64,000 nucleotides of DNA from Streptomyces canus. GTDB taxonomy: Bacteria; Actinomycetota; Actinomycetes; Streptomycetales; Streptomycetaceae. The notes beneath the pieces were generated by a model. The model was given only the letters and a program-made list of their open reading frames with translations, had not been told where the DNA came from and made no database searches. Location of the stretch: the NCBI RefSeq assembly GCF_001514145.1, contig NZ_KQ948657.1:366614-430613 (forward strand), read 5' to 3'. Numbering within the stretch: position 1 is the first letter of the stretch; each line of letters opens with the position of its first letter. Shown piece after piece: positions 1 to 9,333 of this stretch. Both the position numbers and the translations under genes were made by a program.

Positions 1-2
1 CC

Positions 3-1055
3 AAGAAGGCCTCCGCGTACGTCGAGGGGCTCGCGACGCTCGACGCCCGCTCGCCCGAGTTCGCCGGCAAGGTCGGTGAGATCACCGCGCTCGGTGCCGG
101 CGAGATGCGCAGCGCCGCCGCGCAGTCCAACCGGATGCTGGAGCGGACCGTGCGCAGCCTGCCGGACAAGGGCGGGGACGCGCAGTCCCTGGTGGCGGGC
201 TCGCTCGTCGAACTGCGGCGCGTGGTCGAGGACCTGGATCCCCGGGATCTGCCCGCCGCCAAGGGCCGCAAGTTCCTGTCCCGGCTCCCCGGCGGCAACA
301 GGCTGCGCGATCACGTGGCCAAGTACGCCTCCGCACAAGGCACGTTGAACAGGATCGTGGGCTCGCTGCGCGGCGGCCAGGACGAACTGCGCCGTGACAA
401 CGCCGCGTTGCAGACCGAGCGGGTCCGCCTGTGGGAGACCATGGGCAAGCTCCAGGAGTACGTCTTGCTGACCGAGGCCCTGGACACGGCCGTCGAGCGG
501 CACATCACCGCCGTAGGAGATCCGGAGGCGGCCGACTCGCTCCGCGCCGACGTCCTCTTCCCCGTCCGGCAGAAGCACCAGGACCTGCTCACCCAGCTCG
601 CCGTCTGCGCGCAGGGCTACCTCGCCATGGACGTCGTACGCCGCAACAACGAGGAGCTGATCAAGGGCGTCGACCGGGCGGCCACGACCACCGTGTCGGC
701 GCTGCGCATCTCCGTGATGCTGGCCTCCGCGCTCGAGAACCAGAAGAAGGTCGTCGAGCAGGTCAACGCGCTGCGCGGGACCACCGAGGACCTGATCCGG
801 GGCAACGCCGAGATGCTCGCGACCCAGAGCGGGGAGATCCAGCGCATCGCCGCCGACCCGGCGGTCGGCGCCGAGACCCTGCGCTCCGCCTTCCAGCAGA
901 TCTACCGGACCCTCGACGCGATCGACACGTACAAGGTCCAGGCGACCGAGGTGATGGCGGCGACGGTGGAGTCACTGACCTCCGAACTCCAGCACGCCAG
1001 CGGGTACCTGGAGCGCAGCCGGTCGCAGGGCGCGCTGGAGGGGGGCCTCGGATGA
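3..1055 (+). CDS. TelA/KlaA-family toxic-anion-resistance protein, 3' part
   Basis: The window opens inside this gene: the frame is open from base 3 and runs 350 codons to TGA at 1053-1055, so the N-terminus is missing. The visible part is almost entirely charged alpha-helix (for example DELRRDNAALQTERVRLWET and the region around NNEELIKGVDRAATTT), the pattern of the TelA/KlaA toxic-anion (tellurite) resistance family, thought to be cytoplasmic coiled-coil proteins working beside VWA and Ter-type proteins. The stop overlaps the next start as ATGA, so the two are translationally coupled. Family assignment rests on remembered sequence pattern; a tellurite phenotype is not implied. Confidence 0.8.
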   Translation, partial: KKASAYVEGLATLDARSPEFAGKVGEITALGAGEMRSAAAQSNRMLERTVRSLPDKGGDAQSLVAGSLVELRRVVEDLDPRDLPAAKGRKFLSRLPGGNRLRDHVAKYASAQGTLNRIVGSLRGGQDELRRDNAALQTERVRLWETMGKLQEYVLLTEALDTAVERHITAVGDPEAADSLRADVLFPVRQKHQDLLTQLAVCAQGYLAMDVVRRNNEELIKGVDRAATTTVSALRISVMLASALENQKKVVEQVNALRGTTEDLIRGNAEMLATQSGEIQRIAADPAVGAETLRSAFQQIYRTLDAIDTYKVQATEVMAATVESLTSELQHASGYLERSRSQGALEGGLG

Positions 1056-2611
1056 GACGGCACGCACTGGCCGCCTGCCTCGCGGCGCTCGGCCTGCTCA
1101 CCGCCTGTACGGCTGAGGAGGACGGGATCAGCGGCCTCTCGACGCCCGGCGTCCCCGGGCCCGCCGAGCCGGGCACCCTGCGTGTCCTCGCCTCCAGCGA
1201 GCTGAGCGACATGGCCCCGGTGCTCGCCCGGGTCGAGAAGGACACCGGCATCAAGGTCCGGCCGACGTACATCGGCACCCTGGACGCCGTGGACATGCTG
1301 GCCAAGGGCACGACCGACGGAAAGTACGACGCCCTGTGGCTGTCGTCGAACGACTACCTCCGGCTGCGCCCCGAGGCGGCCGCGAAGGTGGTCTCCGAGA
1401 CGCCCGTCATGTCGAGCGGGGTCGCGATCGGGGTGAAGCAGGCGACGGCGAAGGCGCTCGGCTGGAAGCCGGACGACGTCACCTGGTCCCAGGTCGAGCA
1501 GGCCGTCCAGGACGGAAAGCTGACGTACGGCATGACCGATCCGGCCCGCTCCAACTCCGGCTTCTCCACACTGGTTTCGGTGGCCTCCGCCCTCTCCGGC
1601 GCCCAGTCGGCGCTCACCGACGCGGACGTCGGCAAGGCCACGCCCCGGCTGAAGGAGTTCTTCAAGGGCCAGAAGCTGACCTCGGGTTCCTCGGGCTGGC
1701 TGGCCGCGGCGTACGACCGGCGCGGCGACGTCGACGCCCTGCTCAACTACGAGTCCGTCCTCAAGGGCATCCCCGGCCTGACCGTCATCCGCCCCCGCGA
1801 CGGCGTGATCACCGCCGACTATCCGCTCACCACGCTCAAGTCCACGAGCACACGGACCCGCGAGGACGTCCGCCGGCTGACGGAGGACCTGCGCACCGAG
1901 AAGATCCAGCGGGAGATCACCGCGCGCACCCACCGCCGCCCGGTCGTCGCCTCGGTCCCTCCGGGAAGCGGTCTGGACACCACCCGCCGCCGTGAACTGC
2001 CCTTCCCGGGCACCCGTTCCGTCGCCGACGGCCTGCTCGACTCCTACGAGAACGAGCTGCGCCGCCCGTCGAGGACCGTGTACGTCCTGGACACCTCGGG
2101 CTCGATGGAGGGCGACCGACTGGACCGCCTCAAGACGGCCCTCACCGACCTCACCGGCGACTTCCGGGAACGCGAGGAGGTCACGCTGATGCCGTTCGGC
2201 TCGCAGGTGAAGAGCGTACGGACCCATGTGGTCGAGCCGGCGGACCCGCAGACCGGCCTGGACGCGATCCGTGAGGACACCTCGGCGCTCTCCGCCGACG
2301 GCGACACCGCGATCTACACCTCGCTGGAGAAGGCGTACGACCATCTCGGCGCCGACCGCGACACGTTCACGTCGATCGTGCTGATGACGGACGGAGAGAA
2401 CACGGCGGGCGTCGACGCCGGGGACTTCGACGACTTCTACCGGGACGGTCTGACCCCCGCCGGGCGGCGGATCCCGGTCTTCCCCATCCTCTTCGGCGAC
2501 TCCGACCGCTCCGAACTGGCCCACATCGCCGACCTGACCGGCGGCCGCCTCTTCGACGCCCGGCAGGGCTCGCTGGACGGCGCCTTCGAGGAGATCCGTG
2601 GCTATCAGTAG
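1052..2611 (+). CDS. Lipoprotein with solute-binding-like and VWA domains
   Basis: A 519-aa predicted lipoprotein: a short basic start, hydrophobic stretch and lipobox LLTAC with Cys19. Residues about 43-290 resemble a periplasmic substrate-binding fold (RVLASSELSDMAPVLARVEKD), and residues about 342-515 are a von Willebrand factor A domain with an intact MIDAS motif DTSGSM (347-352) and the later MTDGEN motif. It is probably anchored outside the membrane, binding a divalent cation and a ligand or partner protein. It overlaps the upstream TelA-like gene by 4 bp and the next gene by 14 bp, so the three form one operon. The ligand is unknown. Confidence 0.82.
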   Translation: MRRHALAACLAALGLLTACTAEEDGISGLSTPGVPGPAEPGTLRVLASSELSDMAPVLARVEKDTGIKVRPTYIGTLDAVDMLAKGTTDGKYDALWLSSNDYLRLRPEAAAKVVSETPVMSSGVAIGVKQATAKALGWKPDDVTWSQVEQAVQDGKLTYGMTDPARSNSGFSTLVSVASALSGAQSALTDADVGKATPRLKEFFKGQKLTSGSSGWLAAAYDRRGDVDALLNYESVLKGIPGLTVIRPRDGVITADYPLTTLKSTSTRTREDVRRLTEDLRTEKIQREITARTHRRPVVASVPPGSGLDTTRRRELPFPGTRSVADGLLDSYENELRRPSRTVYVLDTSGSMEGDRLDRLKTALTDLTGDFREREEVTLMPFGSQVKSVRTHVVEPADPQTGLDAIREDTSALSADGDTAIYTSLEKAYDHLGADRDTFTSIVLMTDGENTAGVDAGDFDDFYRDGLTPAGRRIPVFPILFGDSDRSELAHIADLTGGRLFDARQGSLDGAFEEIRGYQ

Positions 2612-3209
2612 ATATCTGGAGTCCCGCAAGAACCTCGCGGGAAGCGCGTGCGGCCTGGTCGGTCTGGTGCTGACCTTCGCGGGGGTGGCCGGCCCGTACT
2701 GGCCCGTCGCCGTGGCCGGTCTCTACGGCGCGGGCGCGCTGATCGCCCCGCCGGAACGCCCCGCGCTGCCCGACCTCCCGGACCCCTCGGCCCAACTGGA
2801 CGAGGTGCGGGGCGACTTCGAGAAGGTCCGCGCCTATCTGACGGACATCGACCTGTCGGTCACGGCGGCGGCCCGGCTCCGTGAACTCACCGAGCTGCTG
2901 ACCGCGTTGCTCGACCAGGGCTGGAGCAAGGAACTGCTGGCCCATGACCCGGAGGGTGTGCACGCGCTGTCCCGGATCGTCCGGCGCGACCTGCCCGAGG
3001 CCGTCGACAGCTTCGTGCGCACCCGGTGGTGGACGCGGATGACACCGGGCACGGAGTCCCCCGAACTCCACCTGGAACAGCAGCTGGGCCTCATGAAGCA
3101 GGACGCACAGCAGCTGGCGGCGGCCCTCCGGGACATGGAGGCACGCCGCCAGGAGACCCACACCCGGTATCTGGAGGACCGGGGCGGGCACAACGGGGTC
3201 AGTGCGTGA
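2598..3209 (+). CDS. Membrane-anchored hypothetical protein of the TelA/VWA operon
   Basis: A 203-aa protein starting at GTG 2598, inside the end of the VWA gene. Two hydrophobic segments at about residues 14-50 (ACGLVGLVLTFAG, then the VAVAGLYGAGALIA stretch) are followed by a roughly 140-residue charged helical tail that should be cytoplasmic. The third member of the TelA-VWA operon, it probably provides a membrane platform for the other two. I do not recognise a named family. Third-position GC is high throughout, supporting it as coding. Confidence 0.7.
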   Translation: MAISRYLESRKNLAGSACGLVGLVLTFAGVAGPYWPVAVAGLYGAGALIAPPERPALPDLPDPSAQLDEVRGDFEKVRAYLTDIDLSVTAAARLRELTELLTALLDQGWSKELLAHDPEGVHALSRIVRRDLPEAVDSFVRTRWWTRMTPGTESPELHLEQQLGLMKQDAQQLAAALRDMEARRQETHTRYLEDRGGHNGVSA

Positions 3210-3236
3210 CCGGCGGTCTCGCCCTGTGGGCAGCAC

Positions 3237-3366
3237 GCCCCGCACGCCGTTGTGCGGGGCCGGTTCGTGACTCAGGGCCTGTCCTGCGGACCTGCCCCCG
3301 TGCCGCCCACCCGCGGCCGGCCCGTGACGATCACGGGTCAGGGCTCCCATCGGGGGCCGGCCGCGG
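3237..3366. terminator. Nested hairpins between convergent operon and pck
   Basis: The convergent gap holds GCCCCGCAC-N6-GTGCGGGGC (3237-3260, perfect 9-bp stem), CCCGTGA-CGA-TCACGGG (3321-3337) and a wider inverted pair CCGCGGCCGG (3311-3320) / CCGGCCGCGG (3357-3366). There is no U-tract, as is common in high-GC actinomycetes. It probably ends transcription from both sides. Confidence 0.65.
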
Positions 3367-3381
3367 GGGTTCTCGGGGGAC

Positions 3382-5205
3382 TCAGCCCAGGCGCTGCACC
3401 AGCGCGTGGTACTCGTCCCACAGTTCCTTCGGCGTGTGGTCACCGAAGGTGTTGAGGTGCTCGGGGATCAGGGATGCCTCGTCCCGCCACACCTCCTTGT
3501 CGACCGTGAGCAGGAACTCCAGGTCGGACTCGGCCAGGTCGAGGCCCTTGGTGTCGAGCGCGTCCCTGGTCGGCAGGATGCCGATCGGGGTCTCGACGCC
3601 CTCGGCCTTGCCCTCCAGCCGCTCCACGATCCACTTCAGAACGCGGCTGTTCTCGCCGAAGCCGGGCCAGACGAACGTGCCCTCGTCGTTCTTGCGGAAC
3701 CAGTTGACGTAGTAGATCTTCGGCAGCTTCGACTGGTCCTTGTCCTTGGCCACGTCGACCCAGTGCCCCATGTAGTCGCCCATGTTGTAGCCGCAGAACG
3801 GCAGCATGGCGAAGGGATCACGGCGCAGCTCGCCGACCTTGCCCTCGGCGGCGGCGGTCTTCTCGGAGGCCACGTTGGCGCCGAGGAAGACGCCGTGGTT
3901 CCAGTCGAAGGACTCCGTCACCAGCGGGACCGCGCTCGCGCGCCGCCCGCCGAAGAGGATCGCCGAGATCGGTACGCCCTTGGGGTCCTCCCACTCGGGC
4001 GCGATGATCGGGCACTGGGCGGCGGGGGTGGTGAAGCGGGCGTTGGGGTGGGCCGCCGGGGTCTCCGAGGAGGGCGTCCAGTCGTTGCCCTTCCAGTCCG
4101 TGAGGTGCGCCGGGGTCTCCTCCGTCATGCCCTCCCACCAGATGTCGTTGTCGTCGGTGAGGGCGACGTTGGTGAAGACGGAGTTGCCCCACAGCGTCTT
4201 CATCGCGTTGGCGTTGGTGTGCTCACCGGTGCCGGGCGCGACGCCGAAGAAGCCGGCCTCGGGGTTGATCGCGTAGAGGCGGCCGTCCTCACCGAAGCGC
4301 ATCCACGCGATGTCGTCGCCGATCGTCTCGACGGTCCAGCCGGAGATCGTCGGCTCCAGCATGGCGAGGTTGGTCTTGCCGCAGGCGCTCGGGAAGGCGG
4401 CGGCGACGTACTTGGACTCGCCCTGCGGCGGGGTGAGTTTGAGGATGAGCATGTGCTCGGCGAGCCAGCCCTCGTCGCGGGCCATCACCGAGGCGATGCG
4501 CAGGGCGTAGCACTTCTTGCCGAGCAGCGCGTTGCCGCCGTAGCCCGAGCCGTAGGACCAGATCTCGCGGGACTCCGGGAAGTGCGAGATGTACTTGGTG
4601 GAGTTGCACGGCCACGGGACGTCCGCCTCGCCCTCCGCGAGGGGGGCGCCGAGGGTGTGCACGGCCTTCACGAAGAAGCCGTCGGAGCCGAGTTCGTCGA
4701 GGACCGGCTGTCCCATGCGGGTCATCGTGCGCATGGAGACCGCGACATAGGCGGAGTCGGTGATCTCGACGCCGATCGCGGAGAGGTCCGAGCCGAGGGG
4801 GCCCATGCAGAAGGGGACGACGTACATCGTCCGGCCCTTCATCGAGCCGCGGAAGACGCCCTTCTCCCCGGCGAAGATGTCCCGCATCTCCCCCGGTGCC
4901 TTCCAGTGGTTCGTCGGCCCCGCGTCCTCCTCTTTCTCCGAGCAGATGAAGGTGCGGTCCTCGACACGCGCGACGTCGGTCGGGTCGGAGGCCGCGTAGT
5001 AGGAGTTGGGGCGCTTGATCGGGTCGAGCTTCTTGAAGGTGCCCTTCGCCACGAGCTCCTCGCACAGGCGCTCGTACTCCGCTTCGGATCCGTCACACCA
5101 GACCACGCTGTCCGGCTGGGTCAGTTCGGCGATCTCGTTCACCCACGAGATCAGTTCCTTGTGCTGGGTGGGGATGACGGGGGGAGCCGCGATGTCGCGC
5201 GCCAC
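3382..5205 (-). CDS. pckG: Phosphoenolpyruvate carboxykinase (GTP)
   Basis: Interconverts oxaloacetate + GTP and PEP + GDP + CO2, the cytoplasmic link between the TCA cycle and gluconeogenesis. The 607-aa product matches the usual length of GTP-type PEPCK and carries the P-loop [11 protein letters not shown] (271-281) with the family's reactive Cys275 and Lys277, and the [13 protein letters not shown] segment near residue 314. I chose GTG at 5203-5205 because AGGAGC lies 4 bases upstream and the next residues ([13 protein letters not shown]) are the typical N-terminus; the frame stays open another 32 codons upstream, but those read unlike the family. Monocistronic, convergent with the VWA operon. 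Confidence 0.97.
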   Translation of the reverse strand: MARDIAAPPVIPTQHKELISWVNEIAELTQPDSVVWCDGSEAEYERLCEELVAKGTFKKLDPIKRPNSYYAASDPTDVARVEDRTFICSEKEEDAGPTNHWKAPGEMRDIFAGEKGVFRGSMKGRTMYVVPFCMGPLGSDLSAIGVEITDSAYVAVSMRTMTRMGQPVLDELGSDGFFVKAVHTLGAPLAEGEADVPWPCNSTKYISHFPESREIWSYGSGYGGNALLGKKCYALRIASVMARDEGWLAEHMLILKLTPPQGESKYVAAAFPSACGKTNLAMLEPTISGWTVETIGDDIAWMRFGEDGRLYAINPEAGFFGVAPGTGEHTNANAMKTLWGNSVFTNVALTDDNDIWWEGMTEETPAHLTDWKGNDWTPSSETPAAHPNARFTTPAAQCPIIAPEWEDPKGVPISAILFGGRRASAVPLVTESFDWNHGVFLGANVASEKTAAAEGKVGELRRDPFAMLPFCGYNMGDYMGHWVDVAKDKDQSKLPKIYYVNWFRKNDEGTFVWPGFGENSRVLKWIVERLEGKAEGVETPIGILPTRDALDTKGLDLAESDLEFLLTVDKEVWRDEASLIPEHLNTFGDHTPKELWDEYHALVQRLG

Positions 5206-5543
5206 GATTGCTCCTAGATGAGGGATTTTTTGTTTGGAGGCCCCGTGGGGGCTGCGACCCGGATGCTTTTCGCGCCATTTGGTGGTGACCTTGGCGCTCA
5301 TCCGGTGTCGACCGCACTCATTTGATCATCCGACCGATGCGCCCATCTGTCCAGAGGGCATCACAGGTGAGCGGAGTGAGGATCGCCACGCTTCCATTGC
5401 ACACAGCGCGTTTATTTGCGTGCACTTAGCGTTTAGCCAACCGTCTCTTTACTGGTCAACTCCCGTGAGACGATGGCCACTCTTGACTGTTCCTCACGCT
5501 CTACCCATGCGTAACTTACGGTCCCGTAGGTACGATGCGGGTC
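5206..5543. other. Divergent intergenic region pck / hlyIII-like
   Basis: These 338 bases hold no convincing gene. On the minus strand it is the pck leader and includes a GCCCC-CAC-GGGGC hairpin near 5237-5252. It contains the AT-richest patch of the neighbourhood (about 5400-5460). Close to the downstream gene lies TACGG-TC-CCGTA followed by a TAGGTACGAT -10-like element about 10 bases before the start, suggesting a leaderless or nearly leaderless transcript. No riboswitch-like structure was recognised. Confidence 0.5.
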
Positions 5544-6257
5544 ATGACGCCGCCCGCCCACGACGCCGACGCCCCCTCCCTGCCGCACCAGATCAGGCAG
5601 CACGCCCAGCATCTGGCCGAGCCCATCAAGCCGAAGCTGCGCGGCTGGCTGCACCTCGGCATGTTCCCGGCCGCACTGGTCGCGGGGCTGGTACTGACCG
5701 CCCTCGCGGACTCGACGAGAGGCCGGATCGCCTGCGGGATCTTCGCCCTGACCGCCTGCCTGCTGTTCGGCGTCAGCGCGCTGTACCACCGGGGCACCTG
5801 GACCCCCCGCATGGACGGCGTGCTGCGACGGCTGGATCACGCCAACATCTTCCTGATCATCGCGGGCACCTACACCCCGCTGACCATGCTGCTCCTGCCG
5901 GGCAGCAAGGGGCAGTGGCTGCTGTGGGGCATCTGGGGAGCCGCGGTGGCCGGCATCCTCTTCCGGGTCTTCTGGGTCGGCGCCCCGCGCTGGCTCTACA
6001 CCCCCTGCTACATCGCGATGGGCTGGGCCGCCGTCTTCTTCCTGCCCGACTTCATGCGCGCCGGCGGTGTCGCGGTCCTGGTCCTGGTCGTCATCGGCGG
6101 CCTGCTCTACAGCGCGGGCGGGGTGATCTACGGCCTCAAGAAGCCGAACCCCTCACCGCGCTGGTTCGGCTTCCACGAGGTGTTCCACTCCCTCACCGTG
6201 GCCGCCTTCGCCGTCCACTACGTCGGCATCTCACTGGTGGCCTACCAGCACACGTAG
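5544..6257 (+). CDS. Hemolysin III / PAQR-family membrane protein
   Basis: A seven-helix integral membrane protein of the HlyIII (YqfA/TrhA, PAQR-related) family. The diagnostic residues are present: SALYHRG after the second helix, RRLDHANIFLIIAGTYTP in the middle, and HEVFHSLTVAAFAVHY in the last helix, giving the conserved metal-binding Ser/His/Asp set. Bacterial members affect membrane-energy homeostasis; haemolysis is largely a historical name. ATG 5544 begins MTPPAHDADAP; an in-frame ATG at 5535 would add three residues and cannot be excluded, since neither has a strong ribosome binding site. A strong terminator follows. Confidence 0.88.
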   Translation: MTPPAHDADAPSLPHQIRQHAQHLAEPIKPKLRGWLHLGMFPAALVAGLVLTALADSTRGRIACGIFALTACLLFGVSALYHRGTWTPRMDGVLRRLDHANIFLIIAGTYTPLTMLLLPGSKGQWLLWGIWGAAVAGILFRVFWVGAPRWLYTPCYIAMGWAAVFFLPDFMRAGGVAVLVLVVIGGLLYSAGGVIYGLKKPNPSPRWFGFHEVFHSLTVAAFAVHYVGISLVAYQHT

Positions 6258-6275
6258 ACCGTTCCACGCCTTCAA

Positions 6276-6306
6276 GGGCCGCGGCTTCCGAGCCGCGGCC
6301 CTTTTT
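6276..6306 (+). terminator. Rho-independent terminator after hlyIII-like gene
   Basis: A perfect 11-bp GC stem, GGGCCGCGGCT (6276-6286) with AGCCGCGGCCC (6291-6301), loop TCCG, followed by TTTTT at 6302-6306. Confidence 0.92.
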
Positions 6307-6321
6307 GCATGTCGAAATCGA

Positions 6322-6358
6322 TTGACAGTTTCTAGCTTTTGAGAGCTACTCTCATTTC
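6322..6358 (+). promoter_or_regulatory. Promoter and TetR-type operator of the MFS/TetR operon
   Basis: TTGACA at 6322-6327 is a consensus -35 box. Where the -10 should lie sits a perfect palindrome TGAGAG-CTA-CTCTCA (6340-6354), ending four bases before the ATG. An operator over the -10 box is the usual arrangement for repression by the TetR protein encoded second in this operon. The palindrome is seen; repressor identity is inferred. Confidence 0.7.
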
Positions 6359-7903
6359 ATGGAAACTATCACTCCGGACCCCCGTCGCTGGTGGGCCCTG
6401 GCCGCCCTCGTCGCGAGCATGCTGACGCTCGGCTTCGACCTGACGATCCTCAATGTGGCGCTGCCGACGATGGCCGCCGATCTCGACGCCGGCACCGGCG
6501 CGCAGCAGTGGATGGCGGACGCGTACGTCGTCGTCTTCGCGGCCCTGATGCTCCCCGCCGGCCTGCTCGGCGACCGGTTCGGAAGGCGCCGGATGCTGAT
6601 CACCGGACTCGCGATCTTCCTCGCCGGATCACTGGTCGGCGCGCTGGCGGGCGACGTCAACGCGGTGATCGCCGCCCGCGCGGTGATGGGCGTCGGCGGC
6701 GCCCTGGTCACCCCGCTCGCGCTCTCGGTGCTGCCCACGCTCTTCGCCCCCGACGAGCGCACCAAGGCCGTCGGCATCGTCTCCGCCACCTCCGCGCTCG
6801 GCCTGCCGCTCGGCCCGATCATCGGCGGCTGGCTGCTGAACCACTTCTGGTGGGGCTCGGTCTTCCTGGTCAACGTCCCGATGGCCGCGATCGGCATCGC
6901 CGCCTGCGTCTTCCTGCTCCCCGAGACCCGCGACCCCTCCTCCCCCCGGGTCGACGCCCCCTCCGCCGCCCTCACCGTCAGCGGCCTCGGCGCCCTGGTC
7001 TACGCGATCATCGAGGCACCCACCCGCGGCTGGGGCGACCCGCTGGTCCTGGGCATGCTCACGGCGTCCGTCCTGCTGATCGCCGCGCTGGTGCTGCGCG
7101 AACGCCGGGTCCCGCGCCCCATGCTCGACATGACCCTGCTCACCCACCGCGGCTTCCTCTTCAACACCGTCGCCGCGACCCTGGTCAACTTCATCCTCTC
7201 CGGCCTGCTGTTCGTGCTGCCGCCCTTCCTCCAGGCCGTCCTCGGCCACGACGCCCTGGGCACCGGCGTCCGGCTGCTGCCGATGATGGGCGGACTGCTG
7301 GTCGCCTCCCGCCTCGCCCCCAAGGTCGTCGCCCGCTTCGGCGCACGCGCCTCGGTGAGCGCCGGACTGGTGGTGCTGGCCTTCGCCGGGCTCCTGGGCA
7401 GCCGTACGACAGTGGACTCCGGCTACGGATTCGTCGCGCTGTGGCTCTCCCTCACCGGCTTCGGCTTCGGCCTCTCCCTCATCCCCGCCATGAACGGCGG
7501 CCTCAGCGCCCTGCCCCGCGACCGCGCCGGCAGCGGCTCCGGACTCCTGATGACCATGCGCCAGGTCGGCGGCGCGATCGGCATCGCCCTGCTCGGCAGC
7601 CTGCTCGCCGGCACCTTCCGGGACCGCCTCGACGTCACCGGGCTGCCCGCCCCGGCCGCCGACACCGCCGGCGAGTCCGTGGTCGCCGCGCACATGGTCG
7701 CCCAGCGCACCGGCTCCACCGATCTGCTGGCCTCCGCGAACAGCGCGTACGTCCACGGCATGGGCGTCGTCCTGCTGGTCTGCGGGATCGCGGCCCTCGT
7801 CGCCGCGCTGCTCGCCGCGGCCTTCCTGCCGGGCACACTCCGTCCCGCCGAGACCTCCACAGCCCCGGACTTGGCTGCCGAGGAGGCGGATGCCCGACAA
7901 TGA
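6359..7903 (+). CDS. DHA2-type (14-helix) MFS drug exporter
   Basis: A 514-aa proton-coupled multidrug exporter of the EmrB/QacA group. The N-terminal helix motif LTILNVALPTMAADL (motif D1), the motif-A loop GLLGDRFGRRRMLITG after helix 2 and the motif-C region SALGLPLGPIIGG in helix 5 are all present, and hydrophobicity supports about 14 helices. It is followed, with an ATGA overlap, by a TetR regulator, so exporter and likely repressor are co-transcribed and respond to the exporter's substrate. The substrate cannot be told from sequence. Confidence 0.92.
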   Translation: METITPDPRRWWALAALVASMLTLGFDLTILNVALPTMAADLDAGTGAQQWMADAYVVVFAALMLPAGLLGDRFGRRRMLITGLAIFLAGSLVGALAGDVNAVIAARAVMGVGGALVTPLALSVLPTLFAPDERTKAVGIVSATSALGLPLGPIIGGWLLNHFWWGSVFLVNVPMAAIGIAACVFLLPETRDPSSPRVDAPSAALTVSGLGALVYAIIEAPTRGWGDPLVLGMLTASVLLIAALVLRERRVPRPMLDMTLLTHRGFLFNTVAATLVNFILSGLLFVLPPFLQAVLGHDALGTGVRLLPMMGGLLVASRLAPKVVARFGARASVSAGLVVLAFAGLLGSRTTVDSGYGFVALWLSLTGFGFGLSLIPAMNGGLSALPRDRAGSGSGLLMTMRQVGGAIGIALLGSLLAGTFRDRLDVTGLPAPAADTAGESVVAAHMVAQRTGSTDLLASANSAYVHGMGVVLLVCGIAALVAALLAAAFLPGTLRPAETSTAPDLAAEEADARQ

Positions 7904-8541
7904 ACCCCATGACGGCCGCACGCTCCCCCCTCTCCCCCGCCGACCGCCCCCAACTGGGTCTTCGTGAGCGCAAGAAGATCAAGACCCGCGAGGCGATCCG
8001 CACCGCGACCTACGCGCTGATCAAGGAACAGGGCTACGACGCCACGACCGTCGAGCAGATCGCCGAGCGGGCCGAGGTGTCACCGTCGACCGTCTTCCGC
8101 TACTTCCCGACCAAGGAGGACATCGTCCTCACGGACGAGTACGACCCGCTGATGGTCGAGGAACTGCGCGCCCGGCCCGCCGGCGAGCCGTGGATCGACT
8201 CGCTGCGGCACGTGATGCGCCTGGCCCTCGACGGCACCATGGCGGAGGACCCCGAGGCGATCCGCGTCCGGGCCCACCTCGGGGTCCAGGTCCCCGCCGT
8301 CCGCGCCCGGATGCTCGAGAGCATGTCCGAGACCGGGCGCATGCTCCGCGAGGCCATCGCAGAACGCTCCGGCCTGGCCGCGGACAGCCTCCAGGTCCGC
8401 GTCTACGCGATGTCCCTCATCGGCGGCCTCATGGAGGTCTCCATGTACTGGGCGGAGAACGGCTTCGAGGGCGACCTGCGCGACCTCGTGGACCAGGCCC
8501 TGGACGTCCTGGACCAGGGCCTGCCGACGAAGAAGCCCTGA
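7900..8541 (+). CDS. TetR-family transcriptional regulator
   Basis: A 213-aa regulator with an N-terminal TetR helix-turn-helix: REAIRTATYALIKEQGYDAT, TVEQIAERAEVSPSTVFRYF, PTKEDIV at about residues 27-75. The rest is a helical ligand-binding domain, as in MftR/AcrR-like proteins with an extended N-terminus. The start at 7900 overlaps the exporter stop; AGGAGG at 7881-7886 lies somewhat far upstream, so ATG 7909 is possible. Expected to bind the palindrome at 6340-6354 and autoregulate the operon. Confidence 0.9.
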   Translation: MNPMTAARSPLSPADRPQLGLRERKKIKTREAIRTATYALIKEQGYDATTVEQIAERAEVSPSTVFRYFPTKEDIVLTDEYDPLMVEELRARPAGEPWIDSLRHVMRLALDGTMAEDPEAIRVRAHLGVQVPAVRARMLESMSETGRMLREAIAERSGLAADSLQVRVYAMSLIGGLMEVSMYWAENGFEGDLRDLVDQALDVLDQGLPTKKP

Positions 8542-8574
8542 ATCCGCTCTCCCCTCCCGTGGCATCCTGACCGG

Positions 8575-9333
8575 GTGAACGGTCCCGAGATCCACGTCGA
8601 GTTCGCCCCCGGCCTGGCCGTGTTCGTCGCGAGCGGCCGCCGCCGGGGGCCCACCGCCCTCACCACCGACGGCGTCTCCTCCCTCGGCCACGTCGTCGAG
8701 TCGGCCGGCGTCCCGCTCACCGAGGTCGGGGCCCTGCGGGTGAACGGCCGCGAGGTCCCGAGGTCCTACGTCCCCGCCGCGGGCGACTCCGTCGAGATCA
8801 GGGCCGTCGCCCGCCCCCAGCAGATCCCCGGCGCCCCCCTGCGCTTCCTCCTCGACGTCCACCTCGGCACCCTCGCCCGCCGCCTGCGCCTGCTCGGCGT
8901 GGACACGGCGTACGAGTCCACGGACATCGGCGACCCGGCCCTCGCCACCCGCTCCGCGACCGAGAAACGCGTCATGCTCAGCCGCGACCGGGGCCTGCTG
9001 CACCGCAGGGAACTCTGGGCGGGCGCCTTCGTCTACAGCACCCGCCCCGAAGACCAACTCCGTGACATCCTGGACCGCTTCCGCCCCGAACTACGCCCCT
9101 GGACCCGCTGCACAGCCTGCAACGGCCTGCTGCGAGCGGCCACCAAGGAGCAGGTGGCGGACCGGCTGGAGGGCGGGACGGAACGGTCGTACGACGTCTT
9201 CGCCCAGTGCCAGGAGTGCGGCCGCGCCTACTGGAAGGGCGCACACCACGAACAGCTGGAGGCGATCGTGGCGAACGCCCTGGCGGAGGTCAACCTCCCA
9301 ACGCCACCCGCAACGCCTCCGCGTCGGTCGTAG
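8575..9333 (+). CDS. Mut7-C RNase-domain protein with ubiquitin-like N-terminus
   Basis: A 252-aa cytoplasmic protein. Residues about 1-80 form a MoaD/ubiquitin-like Mut7-C-associated domain ([19 protein letters not shown]). Residues about 88-245 are the Mut7-C PIN-like RNase domain with [18 protein letters not shown] (acidic Asp94), MLSRDRGLL (Asp138) and a zinc-ribbon pair CTAC (179-182) and CQEC (212-215). Members are predicted RNA-processing nucleases with poorly known targets. The GTG start at 8575 is 33 bp past the TetR stop. The 3' end overlaps the convergent thioredoxin-domain gene by 44 bp. Confidence 0.87.
   Translation: MNGPEIHVEFAPGLAVFVASGRRRGPTALTTDGVSSLGHVVESAGVPLTEVGALRVNGREVPRSYVPAAGDSVEIRAVARPQQIPGAPLRFLLDVHLGTLARRLRLLGVDTAYESTDIGDPALATRSATEKRVMLSRDRGLLHRRELWAGAFVYSTRPEDQLRDILDRFRPELRPWTRCTACNGLLRAATKEQVADRLEGGTERSYDVFAQCQECGRAYWKGAHHEQLEAIVANALAEVNLPTPPATPPRRS

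Noticed and set aside
3406..5217. A 603-codon open frame antisense to pck
   Set aside because: A shadow of GC-biased third positions; low-complexity product without binding site, while pck is unmistakable.
5237..5252. GC hairpin in the pck leader considered as an attenuator or riboswitch
   Set aside because: A short stem with no U-tract and no conserved aptamer-like features; not enough to call.
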